Assembly (NCBI GenBank): GCA_977006965.1
Contig: OZ345371.1
Coordinates: 558,001-622,000, forward strand
Reading direction: 5' to 3'
DNA from: Phymatolithon calcareum
Lineage: Eukaryota; Rhodophyta; Florideophyceae; Hapalidiales
Length of the DNA: 64,000 nucleotides
Positions 20,114 to 31,317 of this stretch are shown here, piece after piece. Within the stretch, counting starts at the first letter, position 1; every line of letters starts with the position of its first letter. The notes below the pieces were generated by a model. The model saw only the letters and a program-made list of their open reading frames with translations. It ran no database searches and was not told where the DNA came from. The translations under genes and the position numbers were made by a program.

Positions 20114-21303
20114 TGTCGCGCCCGCTGTTATGTCACTGTCCCAAGGCGGTCACTTTTTCCTCCTGCGGCTACGCCGCATAGTCATGGTGCTCGTAGTAGG
20201 TGATCTGATGGGCCGTATGGCGCTGCATCGCTGTCATTTGCGTACGTCGTAGTGTATAAGGTAGTCTTTTACAAGAATGGTCTACCGCACCAAGCATTGA
20301 GGATGAAAGAAAGCAGGCACAGAATTCTCTGCGCAAGATGGTTTGTTGGTTACTTTCCACGAAATCCGCTGAAGTAATGTGCAGTCAAGGAGCACGGGTA
20401 GTTAGAACACTTAAGAGCATCCTGACAAAGCCAATATGGACCCCTGCAGAGGAGATCAACGTGACCCGAGCCATTGGCGCGACGCTAAGCAATTCTAATT
20501 AAGGAACTGTATTTCGAGTGTCGTAGTGTGTTAAGAAAGGTTGTAGACACGCAATGTTGCAGAGGTGTAATGAACGACATGATCACCATCGACCAAGGAG
20601 CCCTATAACGGCTCCTTGTGATTTATCTACCGACACTGAAAACACAGTATCTTGAACGACTCTTCCAAGAGGAACCAGCGGATTTATCGCAGACGCCGAC
20701 TGGCACTCAACGTAATATTAGTCCAGCGTCGCTTAGTGCCCCCCTTTTCGCACCCTGTGCAATTGCTCGCCCCTGCCCTATTTAAGCGGGGAGCCTGATC
20801 GCATCTTAGACTGAGGATTCGCATCACAGAGACATCACCCCTTTTCAAGATAAACCCCAACCCTTATCTTTTCACTCCCAGTGATTACAAGGTGCCAACT
20901 TTCCTCACGTTGGGACAAATGGTACATTCTAAATAAATCCACTTTATTACGTATATAAGGTAGTTAGTTCCTTCCTCTGAGTAAAGGAAGGTGGTGAGTT
21001 GTTCGGACATCGCCTCGATTGCCTGGATGAGACACGCGCCACGCCTCTGAGTCCCTTCGACCACGCGCAGTTGGAGTTTTTCGCACCCTTCTTGTTAGAA
21101 ACCTTAGCCGCGCATGCCAGCACGGAGACAATCGAGTACAATTTTCCCTTCGTGCGCTCGCCTCAAGGTCGACGGCCAAGCCAAGGGTCGCCGCCGGAAG
21201 ATGACGTCGTTCCAGCCTTTCTTGATAGCAACCGTTAGCCAGTTCGGTGACATTGGCACGCAAGGTCGTTTTTCCCTTTTCGAGTGCCTGTCTCAAGGTC
21301 GAT
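20114..21303 (+). mobile_element. Family B LTR, interrupted and fused to family A
   Basis: It starts TGTCGCGCCCGCTG like the other B copies and follows them to 20265, then resumes at 20954 after a 688-bp insert. It runs to CTCAAGGTCGA at about 21303. There it joins directly to the interior of an inverted family A LTR. Its own 3' end (GCGCTACA) is missing, and the outer flanks ATGAG and ACTAA do not match, so the end arose by deletion or recombination. Confidence 0.7.
20266..20953. mobile_element. 688-bp insertion with 11-bp target duplication
   Basis: TATAAGGTAGT occurs at both edges (20255-20265 and 20954-20964), and the uninterrupted site is seen in the B copy near 55337. The insert has no clear terminal inverted repeats. 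It contains CCTATTTAAGCGGGG (TATA-like, about 20780), a GGAGCC...GGCTCC hairpin (about 20598) and AATAAA near its right end (about 20931). It has no coding sequence. A Mutator-like non-TIR element or a retroposon are both possible. Confidence 0.6.
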
Positions 21304-21307
21304 AGCA

Positions 21308-21440
21308 TCGAAACCTATGGTACTGTAATTACTGTAATGCTATCTGTAAGGGCTTGCTGTTAATTCAAGCTGTAATGAAAATTTGAAGAGAGCTAGTCTT
21401 GTAGGAACTGGAGGGTACGACAGTGGCGTTGGACGCCACA
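21308..21440 (-). mobile_element. Partial family A LTR
   Basis: This inverted copy is missing the distal two thirds. It begins within GCATCGAAACC, runs through the TTACAG-rich part (as CTGTAA) and ends in the terminal hairpin ...GGACGCCACA at 21440. See the preceding LTR-B entry for the fusion. Confidence 0.8.
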
Positions 21441-22779
21441 ACTAAAGTTGAACTCCTATTTGTCTCTTTCTCCGAACTCACAGACGGATCTTGTTCTAGT
21501 AAAAGTCAACGTAAAAATGTGAATCCTTGCTACTGGTCACATCCAGCTTCACGCCGAAAATCATAACAGGCTCCAACAGCGAGTTAATTGGACTTACGCG
21601 AGCCTGTACAGCATTTCGCGATGCTATTCATCGGATCAGTCCATGGGCCATGGGGTTTCAGAGGAGGAGTTTCTTAGCTCGGAAGCCTCATAGTGCGTAA
21701 CGAAAGGGTAGCTATATTGTGCACGATAACGGACTGTTACTGGATCATTTGAGAAGCATGTCTGTGCGTGCTGTTGCATAACCCACATACGTCTTCTGCG
21801 CCAGACGTCGGTCACTACGCCCCAACACGCAATTCTGACGGATATATGGGCTACCGTCTCCAAAAAAGGCATATATCACTTTTTCGTGGTGCTCCGGAAA
21901 TATGCCACATAACTTGAAGCAGTCGTTTTGCCAGGAATATTGCTCGAAAATCATCTTTTCTATAATATGCAGCGGGTACGAGAGTAGAAATGAAGTGTGG
22001 AAACTAAAGGGAGATTGGAGGGTTCCCTGTTCGATAGTGGAAGGTGCCCTCCACTTTGCGCACAATTCCGTCTCTCAAAAGCCATGTGCTGACAGCAAAA
22101 TATGGCTATGCACAGCGCGTTGAGAAAGGCACACAGCATTCGATACTACATATTTAGTTCCGTAAATATGTATCATACTGGTATTTTATGAGTTTTTCGT
22201 ACCCTCAAGTCATATGTCTTTCCCGCTCAAGCCAGGCTTTCATGGCTCTCCTCAGCTCCAAGGATTGTCTTAGGCGAAAAATAATGCAGTAGTGTTACCA
22301 AGCTCGACTTCCGCTTTCCAAGGAAACAAAAAATTGTGATCGTTCAATGTTTTACAAACTTCGTGCCTTTCGGAACCCTTCGAAAGGTACTTTTTCGGGC
22401 TGTAGATGAACCTCGACGTCCGGCATGGACTTGGTTGCTTTCACCGTAGCATCGGCAAATAAAGGTGTCGGTTTTTTAGCTCTTCCTTCTCTGCCCTCGC
22501 TTAGCTTGCGGTAGGTCAGGCTGCCTTTTATACCTTTTCTGTGGATGCTATTCTAGTAATTGTGTAGTACTAAATTACGTGTCATCAAGTTTGGGATTCA
22601 GGTACCTATTCAGCAACTACAGCCGTCTCATGGTGTGTGCTGTCCAAATGGTCCCTAGCCCAGAAAACAGGAGCCGAAAGATTACATGGAAAATCTTGCA
22701 TGTAACTTAAAGTAGAATCCAGGCGTCCTCATGCGACGCGCAATTGTCTATAGGGCCCACTCTTAGGCGACGGATGTTT
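21441..22779. other. No gene recognised
   Basis: Frames here (for example 21745-22065 on the minus strand) have no recognisable motif. No repeat with ends was found. Confidence 0.4.
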
Positions 22780-22870
22780 TAAAGACCACAAGCATATAAA
22801 TATATCGGCAAGTCTTCCTCAGGTGAAAGTGCGGCTCTTCTATCTGAGCCCTTATCATATCTTCGATAGT
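22780..22870 (-). repeat. Short copy of the gag-like relic end
   Basis: It shares TCTTCCTCAGGTG, the preceding CATAYRAATATAYSGGCA and the following CGGCTCTNCT with 2880-2950. It is too decayed to read as protein. Confidence 0.4.
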
Positions 22871-25183
22871 ACATTTTATAGGCGCATAGAGTGCTCTGCG
22901 TATCACAACGGACAAGTCGTAGTTTTGTCAAGGCGTTCCGATTTAGGGAATTTTACCACTTTTTCGGTCCAATTAGCGAATTTCCTCGAACATTTATTCA
23001 CATAATCGGCATTCATATTTCAAAACGTTTTCAGAAACATTTGTCGAAGGGTCTAGGTGTGTCGTGTTGAGTTCATTTAGTGACACTGAGCCATCGTTTC
23101 TTTGCTTAGTGACAGTGAAGTGTGTTTTCCATACCAGTGACATTCACGTGCTCTTTTTCAATTTAGTGACAGGGAAATATTTTAGCTTTTCCCGAACTAT
23201 TTAGATAGACTTAAAGCGGAACAGGAAACAAACACGGAACACGCCCTAGGATTTAGATGGAGTTCCGAAGAGATTCGGGCTTCGAAGCTTCGTCAATATA
23301 GGCCGAGTGCCTATCAGAGCAATGATCTCTCGTTTGAGACCCGTTTCATTGCCCCCTGTGTCTTTCGACCACTCAGGTCTCTTTTGTGAAAGTGAGACCT
23401 ATTTTATTGTTTGTTCAGGCAAGGTTGCTACTCATACCAATTCGGCAGTGATTCCTACCGTATATCCACACATGACGATTACCCGAAGGCCTATGAAGCC
23501 TTCGCAATGATACCGTTGCATGTACAAATCTAGATATTTCGCGTAGCCAGATATAGGCACATGCACTTGTGAAATAAAACGCGGCAATAACACTATCCAC
23601 GCAGTGAGCGCTACAGGTTTACAGCCGGTGGGGAGTGAGTACAAAAAGGACCAGTATAACTACGGGCATCGATATAATACACGTGCCAGTTCACGTGTTG
23701 TCCAGAATTGAAAATAAGTTGACATTTTGTCGAAACTGTCGCCGTCGAGATTCAAGAGAAAGCCATATCGTCACCGTACAGTACCCTTCTAACTGAAATT
23801 CCTGCACAACTGCAATCGGATTCCGGCTCTCATTAGTCAGCGCAGCGTGACGCGCATACTGTGTATCGTTTATGTCGTAAATAAATTTATCCGGTGCCCA
23901 CAATCTTCGAATGGACGGCACGAAACTATGAGTCTTACCGCGCAGCTGGTGGCCCCCGGGCAACCAGGTAACAAGAACGAACTGTTTGAACCATTCAAAC
24001 TGCACTATTCTCTGTATAAGCTTCTTGAAACCGTTCGAAAACAATGGAGGTATGAAGAGATGTACCTTGTTTCCAGTTTGTGGAATACGTTGATTGACCA
24101 ATTCCCAGTTGCGACTGAGAATATGTCTTTGTCCCGGTTGACAGACCAGGGTCAAAGTTTAGGCTTGCTAGCAGCCCGCAGAATGACTTGCGTCTTTCAG
24201 CCCTGGTAGAAGTTTCTCGTTCAACCGGCCACACGATGGAATTCGCAAATGGGGATCTATTTGGAAAAAGAGCAGATTAAACCAGGGATTAGCATCAGCG
24301 CCTTGCCGATCAAAAGTCCAATGTTCTATTCAGAAGCAGTTTTCATCATATCTGTCAGAGCGTAGCGCTGCCACTGTTAAAGCGCCAAAACGATAGTGTT
24401 GCGTTTTCGCAATTTCGAAGCTTTCTCCTCGGCAAGCTTGATTTCGTTGTCCTCCATGAGATCTTTACGTTAACGGCGAATATGCGCTTGTAGGGCTTTT
24501 GAGCCATTAGACTGCTTCCTCAAAATCGCTCATGTGCCACAATGATCGCGCGAGCAAACACGGCACTTTAAAAAACGTTAGGTAAGAATAAGCGACTTAA
24601 AAACGCCCAGAAAACCAAAATCTTTAAGCCTCTGCAGATGCTCTTCGATTGGGAAGAGTTTTCCTGCAGAATAACATCTGAAGGAGTGGCAATCATATCT
24701 CTTTCAGAACCTTCGCTAAGCGAGGATGACGCCTTAGTCCCAACTTTCCGAATCAGTTACACCCTGATCAGAAACACGCTTTGAAACTTTTGATTAAGAA
24801 TGGTGGCAAAAGTCCTTCCCCTGGGGGATCGAGTACTCACCTCGATGTGCGGACGTGGTAAGCAGAAAATCGGAGTCCCAATATCGGGTTAATTTATTAA
24901 AAAATGCAATTTTCCCTTCTTTTCTCTACTCGTAATTCAAGCTAACCGAATTTCCACGAAACACGATGCTCTCTAATTACTGAATCTACACTGTTCCGCT
25001 CTTCCTCTCTTTTTTTAAGCAACCACAGATACTGGTCCTGTAATCTGCACTACTGGCAGTGACCAGAATTTCTATTAAACTGAAATGTATCGACGCGACT
25101 AGCAATGCTTCATAGATTTAAGAAAACTATGGGGGGCCTAGGTTGGCTGAAAATGTCCCAAATAAACTTGAACAAGCTGTTCA
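22871..25183. other. No gene recognised
   Basis: The longest frames (minus 23691-24155, plus 23847-24209) overlap each other, and neither shows a family motif. 23060-23180 repeats TTTAGTGACA several times (loose tandem). Nothing else is supported. Confidence 0.4.
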
Positions 25184-25708
25184 ATGGATTACAGACTGAC
25201 TCAAGACTCTGGATCGCCGCTGGCTGTAAAGCGGAAAGAATCAAAAGATGCACTCTCTCCTAGTGGGATGGTCCATGCGCAAGTGCAAGATATCATGCGA
25301 TACGCCTGGCTGCTTGGAAAGGAAATACCAAGCACAGTTGAGGAATTACGAGAGCTATTCGTCATATTTCTCTGCAATACTCGAGAAGACATACAACACG
25401 AGTCTATACCCGACGAAGATACAATAAACCTTTGGAAAGACGTTTCGGGATGTATTTCGCTCAAAGCCCCTGATTCCGTCAATCTCATGGATCTTTCCGA
25501 ACTGATCTCTGTAATGAATATATCTGTGCACTGGCTGGCGAGCCTTTCAGGTCTACTGGACCTCCACTTTGTCGGAATATCTCTTGGTGTAACTGCACAT
25601 TGTGGATCAGGAAGTGAATTTCGAGAAAACGCTCTCGCCTTACAGAAGATTCAAAACCCAAATGAACAGATTCCAGAAAGTTACGTGCCACCCCAAATGG
25701 AGTTGTAG
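25184..25708 (+). CDS. Hypothetical protein, 174 residues
   Basis: It is an uninterrupted plus frame of 174 codons. The product starts MDYRLTQDSGSPLAVKRKES and has an amphipathic helical middle (QDIMRYAWLLGKE, TVEELRELFVIFLCNTRED). A hydrophobic segment around residues 110-135 (WLASLSGLLDLHFVGISLGV) could be a single membrane segment or a buried helix. It ends ESYVPPQMEL. No family is recognised. No promoter or intron evidence was found, and an antisense frame of 95 codons overlaps. It could be a small host gene, one exon of a larger gene, or chance. Confidence 0.3.
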   Translation: MDYRLTQDSGSPLAVKRKESKDALSPSGMVHAQVQDIMRYAWLLGKEIPSTVEELRELFVIFLCNTREDIQHESIPDEDTINLWKDVSGCISLKAPDSVNLMDLSELISVMNISVHWLASLSGLLDLHFVGISLGVTAHCGSGSEFRENALALQKIQNPNEQIPESYVPPQMEL

Positions 25709-25891
25709 TCATTCACTTCGTTGTAAATCACGATTGTGATCACTACATTGGTTTGGGAAATTAGTGTGCCGTGTGTCATAGGTGTAAATAACAGATGCCA
25801 AGATTTTTCGAAAGGGTGCAAGAGGGAAATCGTACTCGATATAAATCGAAAAGTTTTTTAAACTAATTTGAGAAAAGCCTATCTGTCCGAT

Positions 25892-25939
25892 GTACTGTAA
25901 TCAATTCTTTGCATGATTACAAAGTCTTGATTACAGTAC
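25892..25939. repeat. Stem-loop with 13-bp perfect arms
   Basis: GTACTGTAATCAA pairs with TTGATTACAGTAC. Inside, CTTTG pairs with CAAAG around an 8-base loop. Further CTGTA/TACAG words lie up to 26035. Confidence 0.75.
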
Positions 25940-26437
25940 GTTCACGACAGGGAACACGTCTTACGCCCACTGTATCGTGATTACAGTATACGCATTGCTC
26001 TACTTACACAATTTCCTACAATACAGTAGGAGCAGAACATATTTATAGACTCCAACCTGTATATAAAGAAGGAAGGAACGTGGAGAAGGAGCTCATCGCA
26101 TTCGCAAACTCCTACTCTAAACCATTCCTTCTAAACCATTCCTTCGACATCACGGCCAGTTCTCAGCCACAGAGCTTGGAATCACCAAAATATTTCGCTC
26201 CGAAGCGATAGATCCATAATGATTCAACCAAATCACAAAGGCTGCGAGTAATTCTATGGATAGAAAATATCGTTTCTGAGGCCGGAAATGAGACAAATAT
26301 TGCTTCCAAAACAGTGAAAGGTTTTCCTCTGCTCTTCCGTGGCTCCACTAATGCCAAAAGAATGAAAGCTAGTGTCTAGTTTACTGAAAATTTCCCTCAA
26401 TTGAGTGGCACTTTTCCCTCAATTGAGGGAGCGAAAA

Positions 26438-29173
26438 TCATTTAATATTTGCACATGAAAGCTCCTCACTATCTGGCACATCAAAAGCGTCAAGCTCATG
26501 GATATCTTCCACATGCTTAGCGAAGCAGTTCCTGCAGACCCTACAGTTGTTTTGCACAGAAAAAGTAGTCATTATGCCATCCGCGGTCTTCCGTTTCTTT
26601 CTCGTTGGGGTTAAGTCGGTTCCGACACCGCCCTCGGAGGCAAAGGTGCGTTCTGGAGTGGTTGAACGGCCACGAGTATTACGCGAATCGTACGAGTTAT
26701 CGATGAGCTGCTCGGACTGCACTTCATAATACCTTCGCTCCGTCATGTGTTCCTGATACTCTGCATGGGCACCGGAGAATAAAAGCCAGCTATCAACGAC
26801 ACAAATTGCCAAGAAAGATGTGTTAACACGGAACGACCAGTCCAGGGTGAGGACTTTCTTCTCAAGATCCAAACTCTCTTGGCGGCACCGATTGTGCTTG
26901 TCGATTTACGCGCACGCGGAGTAGTATGTCTCGCACACCTCGGGCTTGGCCACGGACAGCTCAACACGAAACGGTCCTTCTTCAAACTGACGCCAACGCA
27001 CACGATTGTGCGGTTTTCCTTCCAGTGTGGTAGAGGTAGTCGAAATAAAAAAGCGGCGATCCCGGTCAACCCCTATAGCAGCCATCATTAACGGCTCACC
27101 ATTCAAAGCTCTTCGGACCATAGAAACACATTGAACCCTTTCCGAAAGCTCAATTCTTGATAGGTAGTCCATTGTATACTTCTTGGTCACCGTTTTGATG
27201 ACCCCAACGAATTTTAGGCCCAATCAAAGAAGTATCTCTGCTGATTCACCACTTGCGAAGTATGAATCCGCACACACAATGCGTCTTGTGCCAGAGTATG
27301 CGGCCAAAAGACGGCGTAAAACTGCTGTACCATGGGACATTTCGCCTTCAAAATCCTTTTGCTTCTCGTCTTCTGCGGTTGTAACGAGCACGAGATGTAG
27401 CATTATCCCACTTCTTCCACATGCCGAGTTCTGTATCTCGCAAGCGTTTTCCGGTTTACGGTCAATCGCAATGTATTGAGGTAGCCCGACATCAAGCCAA
27501 TGTCCTCCGTTGCCGTACCAGCGAGATATGGACTCATCCACGCAAATGAGGTTCGACGGCGACATATTGCGCTTTCGATGCTCATTTATTGTGGCGTTCA
27601 ACGCCAGTATCATACTCTTCTACAAATAGCTCCATTCAAATTGTCATTACAGCTTGCATTTACAGCAAGCCCTTACAGATAGCATTACAGCTATTACAGT
27701 ACCGTAGGTTTCGATGCGTACTTACACCATGAAGGATCACCAACAGCAAACCCTAGAACCACTGCTTACAGCTTACAGATGCTTACACAGCTTACAGGTG
27801 TTTACACTGTAAGCACCGCAGTGGCGCCTGCTGCGGGCTAGGAATCCGCGAAGTGGCTTTCAGATTCTTCCATTGATCCATTTATCATATTGCCGAGTCA
27901 TCTTTGATCCAATTCTTTTTCTTAAAGGTCGCCGCTTCGCGGCGCCCTCGGCGTTTTGCCAGGGAAGAACCCGACCCAACCAGTGTACCAACTTGCGCGA
28001 TTAACAACCCCACATTTATGGCATCGACAAAATCTTGAACGAGCGCCCAGCGGTACTGCGCAGATGACATGCTTCCTCTTTCACATGGTTGTATGCTGAA
28101 CGTAATGCACCATGGGTATGCGGTGAACCGGTTTCTTGACTTCCCAGTGTTTGAAAAACAAGGAGCCGGGATATACTTGTTCTTTCTGGTAGTCTTCCAT
28201 AAATCGGTCTTAGCGCGGAACTCGAATCTTGTCATGAGGACGAGGATTCCGAAAAACTTAACCAGCTCGGTCACTGTAGTCTCTTTTCGCCCCATTCGTT
28301 TCAGCTTCGCGGACGTCCATGCAGCTATTTTTCGAAGGTGACCTTGCGGAAACATGGCCATAAAGCAATCATAGGGCGTGTGATACCCAATACCACCATT
28401 TTCCGATACGAAATCTCCATTTGGAGTGCGCACTGTCCAGAACTGACGTGGAATTCGGCCCCCAATCGGGCATAGAACTTTTCGCTCATACCACGCGACC
28501 CCATGAGCAATAACTTTGGGTTCGCGGTCGGCTGTGATGACATCAACTTCCTCTTGCGACGTTTGGTCCCAAGAGCCTTGCATGGCGTAGGCGAGGGTGC
28601 CTGGAATAGGGTGTTCATAGCTTCTAGTTGTTGGATCGAAGTTTGTGTGCCCCTTTGGGGAGCTTCTGTTTGCGACTGCCGAGAATAAACTGGCGTTTGG
28701 CGAAGAAGACTGGCGACCACGAGAACTGTAAGCCGGATTATGTGGCGCTGGTTTTGCGGACTGGGACTCAATACAAGCAGTTGAGAGGACGCAGCACCAT
28801 CGCTAGCCTTTCCTGCCTTGACGTTAACAATCTTGAGTAACTTAATCGTAGTCTTCTCGGTCGGTTTCTGAACCAGGATCCATTTCACGCCAAGCGACGT
28901 GCTTGCGCGACCATTGATTTCATTCAAGAGTACCTCCAGAACCTTGCCGTTCACCGTTTTTGACTTGGAAAAGGCTCCATAGAGCCTGCAACTCTCTGCG
29001 AGACTGGTCACCGATGTTGCCTTAGTGTGTACAGATGCGCATACCACTCGGCGCGGGTCTTTTTCTCGCGACGTGGAACGTCCGCTTCTTCTGAGTGAAA
29101 ATCGTATTTTCGTTTTTACTGTCGAACGATGCACTTTTAAGGTAGTAGATGCACTACTCCTCACCCAGAACAC
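26438..29173 (-). pseudogene. piggyBac transposase 1
   Basis: The gene is broken into frames. 28325-29173 covers a Ser/Arg-rich N-terminus. 28020-28583 carries the start of the DDE_Tnp_1_7 region (GIGYHTPYDCFMAMFPQGHL, TVTELVKFFGILVLMTRFEF, RWALVQDFVDAIN). LTR-A interrupts next, and 27224-27600 resumes with EHRKRNMSPSNLICVDESIS (first catalytic Asp in VDES) and IVCADSYFASGESAEIL (second Asp). 26743-27223 holds the GVDRDRRFF segment, and 26438-26872 the C-terminus with LEKKVLTLDWSFRVNTSFLA, a basic stretch (TRKKRKTADG) and a short Cys cluster (NNCRVCRNCF). piggyBac transposases normally end in a Cys-rich zinc finger. It is not functional as it stands: several frame changes plus the LTR. Confidence 0.82.
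27590..28014 (+). mobile_element. Solo LTR, family A, in piggyBac 1
   Basis: This 425-bp copy with TGTGG/CCACA ends is flanked by a perfect TTTAT duplication (27585-27589 and 28015-28019). The transposase frame reads VDAIN on one side and INEHRKR on the other, so excision on paper leaves a continuous frame. It is the best preserved copy of the family. Confidence 0.92.
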
Positions 29174-30671
29174 AAGTCCGCCTTTCCGAATATGGCGCGA
29201 ACTATCTGTTTCGCAATCCTTTTACATAATTTTTGACCTTTCAAATTGCCCCTAAATTGAGGTGGTTAGTAAGCAAGACACTAGGGATTGGTGGAAGAAG
29301 AGAATTGAATTCTAGGCCGAACTGAAAACCCCAGAGTATCGTTCGAGAACTGTCAGCTCTCGTAGAACTCGGGGTGTGTTGTTGAGAGAGACGCATCTCA
29401 AGGCCCATCAACTACCTGGCCGCAAGCGTGGAGCTTTGGTTGACTACTTTCACGAAGTTCTATTGGTGGAATTTGAACACTTTCGCGAAGAAGTTGTTAA
29501 GTTCAACAATAATCTGTTGAAGCAGCTCGCGCTCCATACATTGAGTGATCCTGCATCTCCATTACAAGGCATTGAGATTGATGAGCGGTCCGGGAAGCCA
29601 ATAAGAGACCGTATCACGTACACCTGGATCTACGCATTTATAGGTCGGTGAAATGTGATCATACGCAAGCAATTCGGATCACTTGCACGATGTGCAACAC
29701 ACAGTATTACACAGGGAAATTAATTGCGTAAAATTTGGGCAAATCGGAGAGTGATTTTGCAACTGGCGTTCATGATGAGAACGTGGTCGAAAATATGGAT
29801 GAAACACACTTTTTGATGAATCGAGACAATCACTGCACCCTTGGATACGTGGGCGATGAGAATTCTGACCTAGGGTTAGGGGATGAAGGGATAAAAATGG
29901 TTCTGGGTATAAGCGGAGGCGTTAATTCGATGTTGGAAGCCCCGTTTATGATATTCAAGAAACAGCAAAGAAATTACCCTATTTATGGTGTCCCTGATAA
30001 CGTCCCTGGTGTTTAATTCAGAACAGAGCGTAGGGCATGGATGGAAGGCACCGTGTTACACAGTTAGCTTAAAGAGAGACGTGATATTTACAAAGGTCCC
30101 GCTGGATGCACGCGATTAGTTTTCATGGACAAATGCTTGAGTCATAACGAAATACCACAAGTGTTACAAACGCTCCAGAGAATTGGTGCGAAAATTCGAA
30201 AACTGCCTCTATGCCAGCCGTTGGACTCATTAGTTATTCTAAAAATTAAGGACGTTTGGCGCGCTGCGTGGGAAGAGGAGAAATTGCGCTTAGTTCAAGG
30301 TGGTCATTGGTCTCTCGGACCTAACGGATCTGGAAAATTAAAAAATCCCGAGAAAACGCTCTATTTGAAATGGCTCTAAAATCAGTGGAACAGGTTAGTA
30401 ATATGAAGGCGAGAGCAACATTTTATATCCCTGCAAAGCTATGATTTGCTGTGGATTCGAGCTTCATATTGATGGTACGTGGAGGATAGAACAACGGTTT
30501 CCCCACTTGCGAAGAATCGTAGAAGAAAATAAGATGAGTTTTTGTGTTGACATTCCTGAAAATATATTGAGCAATGACACTTATATAAAATATTGCGAAT
30601 CAAATAATGGGAAAGTGGTACTCGAGTATTACAGTAAAATGGCTATGATACGATTTTTGCTGACAGATTAA

Positions 30672-31148
30672 TTTCCAAAACCTGTGTACTAAATTCCCTG
30701 ACAAACGTAAGACCATATTACTTCGACGGAAAGTTTTCAAAGCCCAATTTTAAAACCAGTTCTGAGGAGAACTGTAAAGCGGGAAACCATAGGACTGCAG
30801 TTGTGAAATGGAGGAAAAATCAATCTAAGACGATTGAACCTAGAAATGACGCTCGACAATTGACTGCACTGAATAGAAAGTATGAATATAGCAGTGATAT
30901 TTTATGGAGTCAAGGGGAGAGACGAGGGTGTGATAGTAAGCTGGATTTACATCCAGCATGGAATTACACTTTGATAATCATTCTAATTTAGGATAAAGAC
31001 GCTTTTTCACTGCTTTGGTTTCAAATGCAGCAAAAGAGCATTCAGCCGGTCGACGTGGAGCCAGTTGCCAATACTTCGTCCCGAGAGAGACAATGAAATA
31101 CAATCGTCCTATTTTGATACTTGAATTGATAAGGGATACTTTAAGGAG
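30672..31148. other. Decayed pogo-like 3' flank
   Basis: This probably includes the remaining 3' part of the pogo-like element. I could not find its terminal repeat. A weak frame at 30803-30991 has no motif. Confidence 0.35.
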
Positions 31149-31312
31149 ATGTGTACCGTAAGCCGGGATAACAGATGAAAGTAAAACGTAAGAGTACCAG
31201 GCCTGAGTGGGTACAATAGGACCCGAGGGCGGAGCCCGAGGGACTATTGTACCCACGAGGACCAGGTACGAGCACGTTTTACACATTTGTTATCCCGGCT
31301 TACGGTACACAT
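31149..31312. mobile_element. 164-bp foldback (palindromic) element
   Basis: The whole segment folds on itself. Outer arms of 25 bp are perfect (starting ATGTGTACCGTAAGCCGGG). An inner pair GTGGGTACAATAG (31208-31220) and CTATTGTACCCAC (31243-31255) surrounds a GC-rich centre of repeated CCCGAGGG. The arms between are imperfect. No coding capacity. Confidence 0.85.
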
Positions 31313-31317
31313 ACTAC

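Larger units (their letters stand above)
26373..29280 (-). mobile_element. piggyBac element 1 with CTAG target duplication
   Basis: Ends are TGTCTAGTTTACTGA (left) and the inverse of TGTCTTGCTTACTAAC (right), each preceded by CTAG (26369-26372 and 29281-29284). Length is 2908 bp including a 425-bp LTR-A. Subterminal palindromes CCCTCAATTGAG lie at 26394-26405 and 26415-26430, with a decayed copy (CCTAAATTGAGG) near 29250. Removing the element and one CTAG restores the pogo-like reading frame. The family's usual duplication is TTAA. Confidence 0.88.
26160..30671 (+). pseudogene. Pogo-like DDE transposase gene split by piggyBac
   Basis: The plus frame running into CTAG at 26369-26372 (SKTVKGFPLLFRGSTNAKRM, then KA) continues in frame after the piggyBac at 29285 (RDWWKKRIEF, stop, AELKTPEYRSRT ... 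THLKAHQLPGRKRGALVDYF). The catalytic part follows: first Asp in NMDETHF (29735-30016), then KMVLGISGGVNSMLEAPFMI and GVPDN. The second Asp block reads VFMDKCLSHNEIPQV (30125 on), where the family has DNCSSHN, so Asp is kept but Asn has become Lys. The third Asp is in LCQPLDSLVI, with the expected preceding PPNATD deleted. Several stops make it dead. This is a DDE_1-type (pogo/Tc1) transposase; no terminal repeats could be fixed. Confidence 0.7.

Noticed and set aside
23691-24209. 154-codon minus and 120-codon plus frames
   Set aside because: They oppose each other, neither has a recognisable motif, and there is no repeat or splice support.
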